A stretch of DNA of 23,702 nucleotides from DATGMB01 sp035293845 (GTDB lineage: Bacteria > Acidobacteriota > Terriglobia > Bryobacterales > Bryobacteraceae), in the NCBI GenBank assembly GCA_035293845.1, contig DATGMB010000180.1:1-23702 (forward strand). The letters run 5' to 3'. Under the pieces are notes generated by a model, which saw nothing but the letters and a program-made list of their open reading frames with translations, was not told the DNA's origin and made no database searches. This document shows, one piece after another, positions 14,900 to 22,567 of the stretch. Numbering within the stretch: position 1 is the stretch's first letter; the number at the start of each line of letters is the position of its first letter. The translations under genes were made by a program, and so were the position numbers.

Positions 14900-17800
14900 T
14901 CAGAACTCGAACCGCGCGCTGAAAGCCAAGACGCGCGCGGGCAGAGTGCTGCTGAGAACGCCGGCGCTCGCCAGGTTGGTGACGTTGCCGTTGGCGTCCC
15001 ACTGAATCCCCGTGTTGACGTTGTTGAACTCCGGATGGTTGAAGACGTTGTACGCCTGGGCCGCGATCTTGAAACCGGCACGCTCCTTGATCGGGATGAA
15101 CTTCTGCATGGTCACGTCCACGTTCCAGATCCACGGCAGGCTCATCACGCCGGAGCCGCCCTGCAGATCGCCCAGAACCGGAGTGGTGATCGTGGTGCCG
15201 TAAGCCGGAGGCGCGAATGCCGCCGGGTTGAAGTAGTGGCCCGCCGGAACGTTGGCAAATGGATCGCCCACCACGTTCACGCGCGCGCCGACGTCCGGCG
15301 TGCCGGTGTAATCCGGCGACGTGCCGAGCACGTTCGGCCCGCCCGGATTGAACGGAATGCCGCTCTGGATGGTGATAATTCCGGAGAGCGTCCAGCGGTC
15401 CGTCACAGCTCCCAGCACCTTCGAGCCCAGCGCCTTGCCGAGCCCCGGAATGTCATAGGAGTAGTTGGCCTGGATGTTGTTCCGGATATCGAAGCCGGTG
15501 CGCCCGTAGTTCCACAACGCGTTGTTCGGCACCACGGGGTTGTACGACTGCAGCCCGAGCGAATGGCCCCAGGTATACGCCAATCCGAGCGCCAGCCCGT
15601 GCGAGTAGCGGCGCTGCAGCGAAACCGTCATCGCGTTGTAGTTCGTGCTGCCCAGGTGAGCATAGGAGTTGATTGTGTTGTAGCCGGGGAACTTCGTGCG
15701 CAACAGGATATCCGGCAGCGTCTTTCCGTTGGTGGTGTCGAGATTGTTCGGGTTGAAGGGATAACGCGTCCCGATCGGAATCGGGTTGACGTCGTAGGAG
15801 AGCTGCTGGTTGTATTCCCAGTCTCCGGTGTAGCCGACGTCGATCACCATGCCGCCCGGCAGTTGCCGCTGCAGGTTCAGGCTGGCGTTCTGGGTGCGGT
15901 CCCATGGGATGTTGCCGGCCGGCCACATGTAGAAGGTGGCGGGGCCGAACACCAGGTTGTTGCCGCTCGCCGCGATCTGGTCGAAGGTGGCGTAGTTGAC
16001 CTGCGGCTGGAACACCACCGGCGGCTGCCCGGAGAGGTTGTACACCTGGTTGCCGTCGAGGCGGTTGTAGAAGATGCCGAAGCCGCCGCGCAGCGCCGTC
16101 TTGCCGTCACCGAAAACGTCATAAGCGAAGCCGACGCGCGGCGCCGCCGCCAGCCAGGAGGTGGTGTACGGGTTGAGCGAGGGCGCCTTCTGGTCGAGCA
16201 ACTGGAAGCCGTCCGCCGGATTGCCGGAGTTCGGCACGTACAGGCCGATATAGGCGACCGGCGCCACCGCGCCCGTTCCCGGATCGATGGCGACGCGCTT
16301 GCCGCCGCTCATGCCCGGAATGTAGATCCGCGGCGCCGAAGCTTTCGAGTAGAGCGACGGCACGAAATTGGAGAACGTGTAGTTCAGGTCGGCCTGTGGC
16401 GTCTGGTGGTAAAAGCGCACGCCGTAATCGAGCGTCAGTTTCTTGGTGACGCGGAAGTTGTCCTGGAGGTACCACTCCACGTTCCAATACTGCGTGCTGA
16501 ACACCGCGCGGCCGGTGGCCTGCTGATAGCTGTCCACGTAACCGAGAAGGGCATTGGCGAAGCCGTCGCCCGTGTTGAGCGGATTCAGCGTGTCCACCGT
16601 AAAGTTGAAATTGCCCGCGTACGGCGGCCCCGAGGGCTGGATTTTGGTGTTGTGCTCGATGTAGATGCCGCCCTTCAGCGTGTGCCTGTCGATGACCTTG
16701 CTCAGGTTGTCGGTGAACGTCCAGATCGGGTTGAAGTTTTCGTAGTTCCCGGCGCTGGTGTTGACCCGCGTGTAATTCATGTAATTCTGCGGCGAGCCGC
16801 CGAACTGGAACTCGGGCAGGATATTGACGTAGCCATTGGTTTTCGACGCACCGTTCGGAGTGCCCGTCGGCAGCGGGAACAGGGCCGGAATGCTCGTCCC
16901 GAGCAGCCCGCGATCTTCGGTCTTGTAGTTGTCGGTCGAATAATAGGACCACGTATTCCAGCTCTTGCCCATGGTGAATTCGTTGATCGTGGTCGGCGAG
17001 ATGTTGTAGATGATCGACCCCGAGTAGCCGTGCCCCGGATTGGGGTGGTCGATCGGAGCGATTCCGGCGTCTCCCAGCAGCCCGCCGTGGTCGGTGGAGA
17101 ACTGCGTTCCCTGGTAAAGGGCGATCATATCGTCGTGGTCGTTGATATACCGGAAGTAGCCGTTGATCTTCGAGGTCAGATAGGTGTCCACGCGCAGCAC
17201 GTCATTGCGGTGCGGATGCGGAGCGCTGGCGGCTTCGGTGTAGTTGTCGATGTTGGCCTGCGAGCCCTGGCCGACGAAATTGGGCAGCGGGAAGAAATTC
17301 AGCATCGCCTGGCCCAACGGGGTGATGCGCGAGGACGGAATCACATTGCCCGGGAACGGCGCGCTCGTGCTCGGATCGGTAATCGTGATCAACGACCCGT
17401 TGTTCTGGAAGCTCTGCGAGAAGTCGCCTTTACGTTCCAAGGCCGTAGGCGTGTACTTGGTCTGGACGCTGCCGTTGACGAACTGTCCGGTATATTCCTG
17501 CGACCAGAAGAAGAACAGCCGCCGGCGGTCGCTATTGAAATGGTGCGGGATCGTGACCGGGCCGCCGATGGTATAGGTCTCGACGTTGTAGCGGTAGGGA
17601 GAAATGGGGGAAACCGGCGTCCCGTCCGCCTTGCGCCCGTTTCGATTGTTGGCCCACAGATTGGCGTCCAAGCCTTCATTGCGGTGGTTCCACATGAAGC
17701 TGCCGTGGAAGGTCTGGGTGCCGCTCTTCGTGATGGCCGTAATGGTGCCGCCCGAGTTGCGGCCGAACTCCGCCTGGTAGTTGCTGGTCAGAATCTTCAA

Positions 17801-18484
17801 TTCCTGGATGGCATCGATGTTCGGCTCGTAGTGCAGCGTGCCGTTGGAGCCGGTGTCCATATCGGTGATTCCGTCCACCGTGAAGTTCAGCGCGGAGGAG
17901 TTGCCGTTGATCGTGATGGCGCGGATGCCGTTCTCGGACGCCACGTCCCGGTTGCCGGCGCCGGGGTCGCCCAGCAGGCCGGCGCGGTCGATCACGCCCG
18001 GCACCAGCTTCATGTAGCCGAACAGGTCGCGGCCTTTCAACGTCACGTCTTCCAACTGCTTGGAATCCACTTCCTGGGCCTTTTCCGAGCTGGAGAGTTG
18101 CACGGCGGTGGCTACGGCGACCACCTCGATTTTCTCCGTGGTGTTGCCCAGCGCGAGCGTCAGCTTACCCAAATCGCGGGTCTCGCTGGCACCGACCGCA
18201 ATGGCCGTCTGCACCAGGTTCTTGAACCCGGAGGCCTGGACCGAAATGCTGTAATTCCCCGGCGGGACATTCGGGAACCGGAACACGCCGGAGCTGTCCG
18301 TGGTGGCGGTGCGGGTGGCGCCCGTATCCGTCTCAGTCAAAGTGACGGTGGCGCCCGCCACCGCGGCGCTCGATGGATCGAGCAGCGTTCCGAGCAAGGA
18401 ACCGGCCGTGGTTTGCGCGAACGCGCAGGCGCCGGCTAACAGGAAGGCACAGAGCAGCAGTGCCGTTTTCGAAGTGATGCGCAT
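14900..18484 (-). CDS. Second Oar-type TonB-dependent outer-membrane receptor with carboxypeptidase-regulatory-like N-domain
   Basis: The 1194-residue protein starts with a signal peptide ('TALLLCAFLLAGACAFAQ'). A carboxypeptidase-regulatory-like domain follows (about 28-95, 'GTLLDPSSAAVAGATVTLTETDTGA...GVFRFPNVPPGNYSISVQASGF'). The plug domain is marked by 'DVTLKGRDLFGYMKLVPGV', 'ALNFTVDGITDMDTGSNG' and 'ELKILTSNYQAEFGRNSGGTITAITKSGT'. A large barrel ends in the outer-membrane signature 'VLAFSARFEF' with terminal F. It is only distantly similar to the first receptor in the window, with different plug wording and barrel length, so the two look like paralogues for different ligands. The ATG at 18484 is preferred over TTG at 18490 because the purine run AGAGGGGGG is correctly spaced only for the ATG. 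The receptor heads a minus-strand series with the TPR gene downstream. Confidence 0.92.
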   Translation of the reverse strand: MRITSKTALLLCAFLLAGACAFAQTTAGSLLGTLLDPSSAAVAGATVTLTETDTGATRTATTDSSGVFRFPNVPPGNYSISVQASGFKNLVQTAIAVGASETRDLGKLTLALGNTTEKIEVVAVATAVQLSSSEKAQEVDSKQLEDVTLKGRDLFGYMKLVPGVIDRAGLLGDPGAGNRDVASENGIRAITINGNSSALNFTVDGITDMDTGSNGTLHYEPNIDAIQELKILTSNYQAEFGRNSGGTITAITKSGTQTFHGSFMWNHRNEGLDANLWANNRNGRKADGTPVSPISPYRYNVETYTIGGPVTIPHHFNSDRRRLFFFWSQEYTGQFVNGSVQTKYTPTALERKGDFSQSFQNNGSLITITDPSTSAPFPGNVIPSSRITPLGQAMLNFFPLPNFVGQGSQANIDNYTEAASAPHPHRNDVLRVDTYLTSKINGYFRYINDHDDMIALYQGTQFSTDHGGLLGDAGIAPIDHPNPGHGYSGSIIYNISPTTINEFTMGKSWNTWSYYSTDNYKTEDRGLLGTSIPALFPLPTGTPNGASKTNGYVNILPEFQFGGSPQNYMNYTRVNTSAGNYENFNPIWTFTDNLSKVIDRHTLKGGIYIEHNTKIQPSGPPYAGNFNFTVDTLNPLNTGDGFANALLGYVDSYQQATGRAVFSTQYWNVEWYLQDNFRVTKKLTLDYGVRFYHQTPQADLNYTFSNFVPSLYSKASAPRIYIPGMSGGKRVAIDPGTGAVAPVAYIGLYVPNSGNPADGFQLLDQKAPSLNPYTTSWLAAAPRVGFAYDVFGDGKTALRGGFGIFYNRLDGNQVYNLSGQPPVVFQPQVNYATFDQIAASGNNLVFGPATFYMWPAGNIPWDRTQNASLNLQRQLPGGMVIDVGYTGDWEYNQQLSYDVNPIPIGTRYPFNPNNLDTTNGKTLPDILLRTKFPGYNTINSYAHLGSTNYNAMTVSLQRRYSHGLALGLAYTWGHSLGLQSYNPVVPNNALWNYGRTGFDIRNNIQANYSYDIPGLGKALGSKVLGAVTDRWTLSGIITIQSGIPFNPGGPNVLGTSPDYTGTPDVGARVNVVGDPFANVPAGHYFNPAAFAPPAYGTTITTPVLGDLQGGSGVMSLPWIWNVDVTMQKFIPIKERAGFKIAAQAYNVFNHPEFNNVNTGIQWDANGNVTNLASAGVLSSTLPARVLAFSARFEF

Positions 18485-18702
18485 TTCCAACCCCCCTCTG
18501 GCAGGTTTTGATATCGCTGCAAGTAACCTCTCGGCGGTCGCGGCCTACCCCTTTTTCGGACGCCACCGCTCCCAACTCCGGACTACGGTTGAAGCGGTGC
18601 TATGTTATGCCAATCCGAAAACGCCTTCAAGAAGTCCTACCGTACGAAGTTCCAAAAAAATTTAACCTGTGGTATTTCAGGGGATTATTCCCGCGTATAA
18701 GG

Positions 18703-18731
18703 TCCGTTCGAACTCCGTTTCTACGTCCGTT
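18703..18731 (+). promoter_or_regulatory. Three helically phased TCCGTT direct repeats, candidate operator
   Basis: TCCGTT occurs at 18703-18708, 18714-18719 and 18726-18731, starts 11 and 12 bp apart, so all three copies face the same side of the helix. They end 11 bp before a possible -35. Direct repeats at this spacing are how OmpR/PhoB-type winged-helix activators commonly bind upstream of promoters. Confidence 0.5.
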
Positions 18732-18742
18732 ACACGTTAAAT

Positions 18743-18773
18743 TTGTAAAAATTGGGGCTCTGCGTGATAGAAT
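18743..18773 (+). promoter_or_regulatory. Possible promoter for the regulator-like/MetE-like/PL22 genes
   Basis: TTGTAA at 18743-18748 and TAGAAT at 18768-18773 resemble -35 and -10 elements but with a 19-bp spacer, longer than ideal. Long spacers are typical of promoters that need an activator, which fits the phased repeats immediately upstream. The ribosome site AAGGGG (18782-18787) follows. Confidence 0.4.
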
Positions 18774-18796
18774 TTTCACCCAAGGGGTTGGTACCA

Positions 18797-19984
18797 ATGG
18801 CAAGCACTCCGTACGTGCAGCCGCCAGCGTGCCTCGAAGACCGGACGGTCCGCGAGCAACTCGCGCGCATTCTGGCGAGCCCGCTGTTCAGACACAGCCG
18901 GCACTATCCGGCTTTATTGAAGTACGTCGTCGAGCAGAAGCTGGAGGGCCGGTCGGCGCATTTGAAGGAACGCGCGCTCGGCGTCCAGGTCTTCGGGCGG
19001 GATGCGGATTACGATAGCAATCTCGATCCTGTGGTGCGCACTTCCGCCTGCGAAGTCCGCAAGCGGCTCGCCCAGTACTATCACGATGAAGCGCACGCCG
19101 CGGAGCTGCGGATCGAGCTGCCCGCCGGATCGTATGTCCCGGAATTCCGGATGCCGGAGCCGCCGGCAGGGCAGGTCCATGAGCTGCCCAAAGCAGCCGC
19201 CGCCGGACTTGTCCCGCAGCCGCCGCGCCGCGCCTGGACGGCCTACGGCGCTGCGGCGGCGCTGGCCCTGATCGCGATCGGCATTGCCGCCGCCGAGCTT
19301 CGTCCGCACGCCAGCCCCATCGACAGCTTCTGGGGCCCCGTCTGGGAGGGCCAGGATTCCATCCTGCTCTGCGTCGCCCCGGCATGGCCGCGGCCTTCGG
19401 AAAGCAGTCAGCCGCCAACGTATCTGGAGGTCATGCGCAACGACCAGATGGCCTTTGCCGATGCCCTGACCATGGCGCGCCTCACCGGCCTGATCGAACA
19501 GAACCGGCACAAAGCCGAGATCCGCCGCAGCACCGATTTCAACCTCGCGGATTTCCGCAAGGGTCCGGCCATCCTCGTGGGCGCGTTCAATAATCCATGG
19601 ACCATGCGGCTGGCGGATCAGCTCCGCTTCTCGTTCGATCGGGGGCCCGGCCACACCGGATTCATCCGCGACCGCCGGAACCCCTCGAAGGTCCTCTGGC
19701 GGCACGACGCCAACCAGCCGTACTCGCAGGTATTCGAGGACTGGGCGATCGTTTCGCGCTTCGTGGACCCGCATACGGAGCAGATCGTCGTGGTGGTCGC
19801 GGGAATGGGCAAGGATGGCACCGCCGCCGCCGGCGAATTCGTCACCGGCGCGCGCTATCTCCAGATGCTGGCCGAACGCGCCCCCAAAGGCTGGGAGCGC
19901 AAAAACCTCCAGGTGGTGTTGAAAACGGAAATCATCAACGGCAATGTCGGGCCGCCGCGGATCGTGGAGACGTGGTTCTGGTAG
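18797..19984 (+). CDS. Membrane-anchored protein with putative winged-helix-like N-terminal domain of the Acidobacteriota type
   Basis: The 396-residue protein has an N-terminal domain (about 15-117) containing 'VREQLARILASPLF', 'LLKYVVEQKLEGR', 'LKERALGVQVFGRDADYD', 'PVVRTSACEVRKRLAQYY' and 'LPAGSYVPEF'. I recognise this pattern from many acidobacterial and some rhizobial proteins where it precedes TolB or TPR domains and is often labelled regulator-like. A proline-rich linker and one transmembrane helix (about 147-166) follow, then an approximately 230-residue domain, probably outside the membrane, that I cannot name. The arrangement suggests a ToxR-like one-protein sensor, which is inference. 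The start at 18797 has AAGGGG nine bases upstream; the extension to 18752 overlaps the promoter. The next gene begins 17 bp after the stop. Confidence 0.75.
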   Translation: MASTPYVQPPACLEDRTVREQLARILASPLFRHSRHYPALLKYVVEQKLEGRSAHLKERALGVQVFGRDADYDSNLDPVVRTSACEVRKRLAQYYHDEAHAAELRIELPAGSYVPEFRMPEPPAGQVHELPKAAAAGLVPQPPRRAWTAYGAAAALALIAIGIAAAELRPHASPIDSFWGPVWEGQDSILLCVAPAWPRPSESSQPPTYLEVMRNDQMAFADALTMARLTGLIEQNRHKAEIRRSTDFNLADFRKGPAILVGAFNNPWTMRLADQLRFSFDRGPGHTGFIRDRRNPSKVLWRHDANQPYSQVFEDWAIVSRFVDPHTEQIVVVVAGMGKDGTAAAGEFVTGARYLQMLAERAPKGWERKNLQVVLKTEIINGNVGPPRIVETWFW

Positions 19985-20001
19985 GATCTGAAATTGCCTC
20001 G

Positions 20002-20997
20002 ATGATCCTCACCACGACCGTAGGCTCCTATCCGATTCCCGCGTGGCTGGCGGCGCAGCCCTCCGAGCAGGCGCGGCTCGACGCGACGCGCGTCGTATTC
20101 GATATCCAGCGCCAGGCGCGCATCGATCTGCCCACCGACGGCGAGCTGTACCGCTTCGACGTCAACCACCCCGATACCAACGGCATGATCGAGTATTTCA
20201 TCCGGCCGATGGGCGGCGTGCGCGGCGCGGTGGGCCGGAGCGATGCCGAGGCGTTCGCGCGCCAGCCGGGCATGAGCTTCCGCCGCAAGCCGGCCGCAGT
20301 GGTGGAGGGGCCGCTCGGCGAAGGTTCGCTGAACCTGGCGGCCGATTGCGCGCTCGCCGCCTCGGTAGCGGGCGGCGATTTCAAGTTCACGGTCACCAGT
20401 CCGTACATGCTGGCGCGCACTCTGCTCGACCGGCATTACGGCCGCTTCGAGGACCTGCTGATGGCCGTCGCCGAGGTGCTGGCCTGCCAGGTGGCGGGCC
20501 TGCCCTGCGCCTGCCTGCAGATCGATGAGGCCAATATCACCGGCAATCCCGCCGACGGACCGCTGGCCGCCGCGGCCATCAACCGCGTTCTGGACGCATT
20601 CGGCGGCCGCCGCGCCGTGCACCTCTGCTTCGGCAACTACGGTGGCCAAAGCATCCAGCACGGCGATTGGCTGCGCCTGATCGCCTTCCTCAACGCGCTC
20701 CACGCCGACCACCTGATCCTCGAAGCCGCGCACCGCCCGCCGGAGGACCTCGATGCGCTGCGCGAAGTGGACCCGCGCCTCGGGCTCGGCATCGGCGTGG
20801 TCGATGTCAAGGTGAACCACATCGAAACGCCGGAGGAGATCGCCCGCCGCATCGAGCGGGCCGCGCGGGTGCTCGGTCCGGAGCGCATCGCCTGGGTCCA
20901 CCCCGATTGCGGCTTCTGGATGCTGCATCGCTCCGTGGCCGACCGCAAAATTGCCGCATTGGCCGCGGGCCGCGACCTCTATTTGGGACGGTCATGA
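20002..20997 (+). CDS. Short MetE-type (cobalamin-independent methionine synthase C-terminal-like) zinc methyltransferase-like protein
   Basis: The 331-residue protein corresponds to the catalytic C-terminal barrel of MetE alone. It begins with 'TTTVGSYPIPAW', has the homocysteine-binding 'LQIDEAN' (172-178), and retains all four expected zinc ligands: H207 and C209 in 'HLCFGN', E241 in 'LILEAAH', and C303 in 'HPDCGF'. 'GVVDVKVNHIETPEEI' is typical of the short core-type branch, not full-length MetE. Such proteins can transfer methyl groups to a thiol, but many lack a known partner. Without the N-terminal half it probably does not use methyl-tetrahydrofolate triglutamate in the classical way. 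It sits between the regulator-like gene and the PL22-like gene, overlapping the latter by 4 bp. The start is the first ATG before the motif; only a distant AGGA precedes it. Confidence 0.85.
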   Translation: MILTTTVGSYPIPAWLAAQPSEQARLDATRVVFDIQRQARIDLPTDGELYRFDVNHPDTNGMIEYFIRPMGGVRGAVGRSDAEAFARQPGMSFRRKPAAVVEGPLGEGSLNLAADCALAASVAGGDFKFTVTSPYMLARTLLDRHYGRFEDLLMAVAEVLACQVAGLPCACLQIDEANITGNPADGPLAAAAINRVLDAFGGRRAVHLCFGNYGGQSIQHGDWLRLIAFLNALHADHLILEAAHRPPEDLDALREVDPRLGLGIGVVDVKVNHIETPEEIARRIERAARVLGPERIAWVHPDCGFWMLHRSVADRKIAALAAGRDLYLGRS

Positions 20998-22088
20998 TTC
21001 GCTACCGCGACCGCGTCACCGGAGCGGAGATCACGCAGGTCACCGACGGCCCCGCCATCAACCATCCGGCGTACTTCCTGCAAAGCTCGTTCTTTCCGGG
21101 CGGCGCGGAGATGTTTTTCACCTCCTACCGTACGGGCGCGGCGCAGTTGTTCGAGACCTCGCTGGCCACGGGCGAAACCCGCCAGTTGACCGCCGGGGCG
21201 CCGATTCATCCGTTCAGCCCGGCGCTCCATCCCGGCGGCGATGCGCTGGTGGTGACGCGCGGCGGCGGCTTGTGGGCGATCGACCGCGCGACGCTGGCCG
21301 AGCGCCGCATCGTCGAGTGCGCCGGCGCCGAACTCGGCGAATGCTCGATCAGCGGCGACGGCGAGTGGCTCACCGCGGCATATAAACGGGACGGCTGCTG
21401 CGGACTTGCGGTGGGCCGTTTCGATGGCTCCGGATGGCGCGAAATTCCGTTTCCGCGTACGGTGATTCACCCGCAATTTCACCCGCTCGAGCCGGAATGG
21501 ATCGAATTTTCCGGCGACCCGGCCCCGCGCATGCACCGCGTCCGCCGCGACGGCGCGGGCATGGAGTGCCTCTACGAGCACGGCAACGAGGAGTTCGTGG
21601 TGCACGAAACTTTCCTCGGCGCGACGGGCGATCTCGTCTTCAGCGTCTGGCCCCGCACTCTCTGCCGCATGGACTGGACCACGCGCGCCATCCGCACGAT
21701 CGCGGAGTTCAACGCCTGGCACATCGCGCCCGACCGCCGCGGCGCGCGCATCCTCTGCGACACGAACCACCCCGACCGCGGGCTGTGGATCGTCGATGCC
21801 GCAACCGGCGGCCGACGCCAGCTCTGCCTGAGCGAATCGAGCAACCAAGGGACGCAGTGGCGCAAGTCCTGCTACGCGCTGGCCGCCGATTTTGCGGACG
21901 CCCGCCGCAACCTGAGCTGGATGGAAAACGCCGCCGATACGGTCTACGGCCCGCAATGGACGCATCCGCATCCTTCGTGGTCGTTCGAGGAAACACAGGC
22001 CGCGTTTGCCAGCGACCGTACCGGCGTGGCGCAGGTTTACGTCGTGGAGATTCCGCCCTCGCTCCAGGCGTACTCTATCCAAAGTTAG
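20994..22088 (+). CDS. Oligogalacturonate-lyase-like protein (PL22, seven-bladed beta-propeller)
   Basis: The 364-residue protein is built of propeller blades ('PFSPALHPGGDALVVTRGGGLWAIDRATL' is one). The end 'QWTHPHPSWSF...ASDRTGVAQVYVVEIPPSL' matches the C-terminus of enterobacterial oligogalacturonate lyases. There Gln-x-x-His-x-His (here Q321, H324, H326) plus a further His (probably H259) hold the metal. H204 in 'VVHETFLG' is the likely counterpart of the catalytic base histidine. Known members cleave short pectin fragments by beta-elimination in the cytoplasm; no signal peptide is seen here either. The start ATG overlaps the stop of the MetE-like gene (ATGA), so the two proteins are translationally coupled. 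That partner is odd for pectin breakdown, and the true substrate may differ. Confidence 0.85.
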   Translation: MIRYRDRVTGAEITQVTDGPAINHPAYFLQSSFFPGGAEMFFTSYRTGAAQLFETSLATGETRQLTAGAPIHPFSPALHPGGDALVVTRGGGLWAIDRATLAERRIVECAGAELGECSISGDGEWLTAAYKRDGCCGLAVGRFDGSGWREIPFPRTVIHPQFHPLEPEWIEFSGDPAPRMHRVRRDGAGMECLYEHGNEEFVVHETFLGATGDLVFSVWPRTLCRMDWTTRAIRTIAEFNAWHIAPDRRGARILCDTNHPDRGLWIVDAATGGRRQLCLSESSNQGTQWRKSCYALAADFADARRNLSWMENAADTVYGPQWTHPHPSWSFEETQAAFASDRTGVAQVYVVEIPPSLQAYSIQS

Positions 22089-22120
22089 CGATATTTTTCC
22101 CGATCATTCGCGTTAGCCTG

Positions 22121-22549
22121 ATGGGGCTGGAGATGCACACGATTCCGCCTTCCGGCGCCGACTCTTTGCCGCAGGACGCACCCGGCTCCGCCGTTCCGTC
22201 CGAGCCGCACTGGGACGTCCCGCCCGGCCTTGCGCTGCTGGCGAATGCTGAAAACTCCGCCATCCTGCGGGAGCTGGTCGAGCTGTTTCTGGCGGATGGA
22301 GAGCAGAATTTGCAACTGTTAAGGACTGCGGCGGAGAGCGGCGATTGCCGGGTCCTGGCCCGGTGCAGCCACTCGCTCAAGGGCAGCGCTCTGACCATGG
22401 GGGCGGTCCCGGTGATCGAGCTGTGCCACCAGATCGAACAAAGCGCGCGCTCGGGCGCGCAGCGAGACTACCACGCCGATGTGCGGCGGCTGGCCGAGGC
22501 CTTCGAGAACACGCGCGCGGCCATGCTCGCCCACGGCCGGGCGTTGTAG
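22121..22549 (+). CDS. Histidine phosphotransfer (HPt) domain protein
   Basis: The 142-residue protein has a disordered, proline-rich start (1-35) followed by a single four-helix HPt domain. The phosphorylated histidine is H84 in 'CSHSLKGSALTMGA', a full match to the HxLKGxxxxxG motif. Such proteins pass phosphate between receiver domains in phosphorelays. The receiver-ATPase gene follows after 18 bp and is the obvious partner; no histidine kinase is in the window. The start may be ATG 22121 (listed) or ATG 22133. The second has GGGG at a usual distance but would only shorten the disordered tail. It is separated from the PL22-like gene by 32 bp, so read-through is possible. Confidence 0.88.
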   Translation: MGLEMHTIPPSGADSLPQDAPGSAVPSEPHWDVPPGLALLANAENSAILRELVELFLADGEQNLQLLRTAAESGDCRVLARCSHSLKGSALTMGAVPVIELCHQIEQSARSGAQRDYHADVRRLAEAFENTRAAMLAHGRAL

Positions 22550-22567
22550 AGCCGGAAAGGAGAAGAG

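Larger units (their letters stand above)
18485..18796. promoter_or_regulatory. Divergent control region between the second receptor and the regulator-like gene
   Basis: This 312-bp gap separates two divergent transcription units. The half near the plus-strand gene (about 18600-18780) is clearly richer in A and T than its surroundings and contains the phased TCCGTT repeats and a possible promoter, listed separately. I could not assign a convincing promoter for the minus-strand receptor. Confidence 0.6.

Noticed and set aside
14780..18439. A 1219-codon open frame on the plus strand
   Set aside because: It is the antisense shadow of the second receptor. High GC at third codon positions removes stops from the opposite strand; its product is Arg/Val/His-rich without any domain, while the minus-strand frame has signal peptide, plug and barrel.
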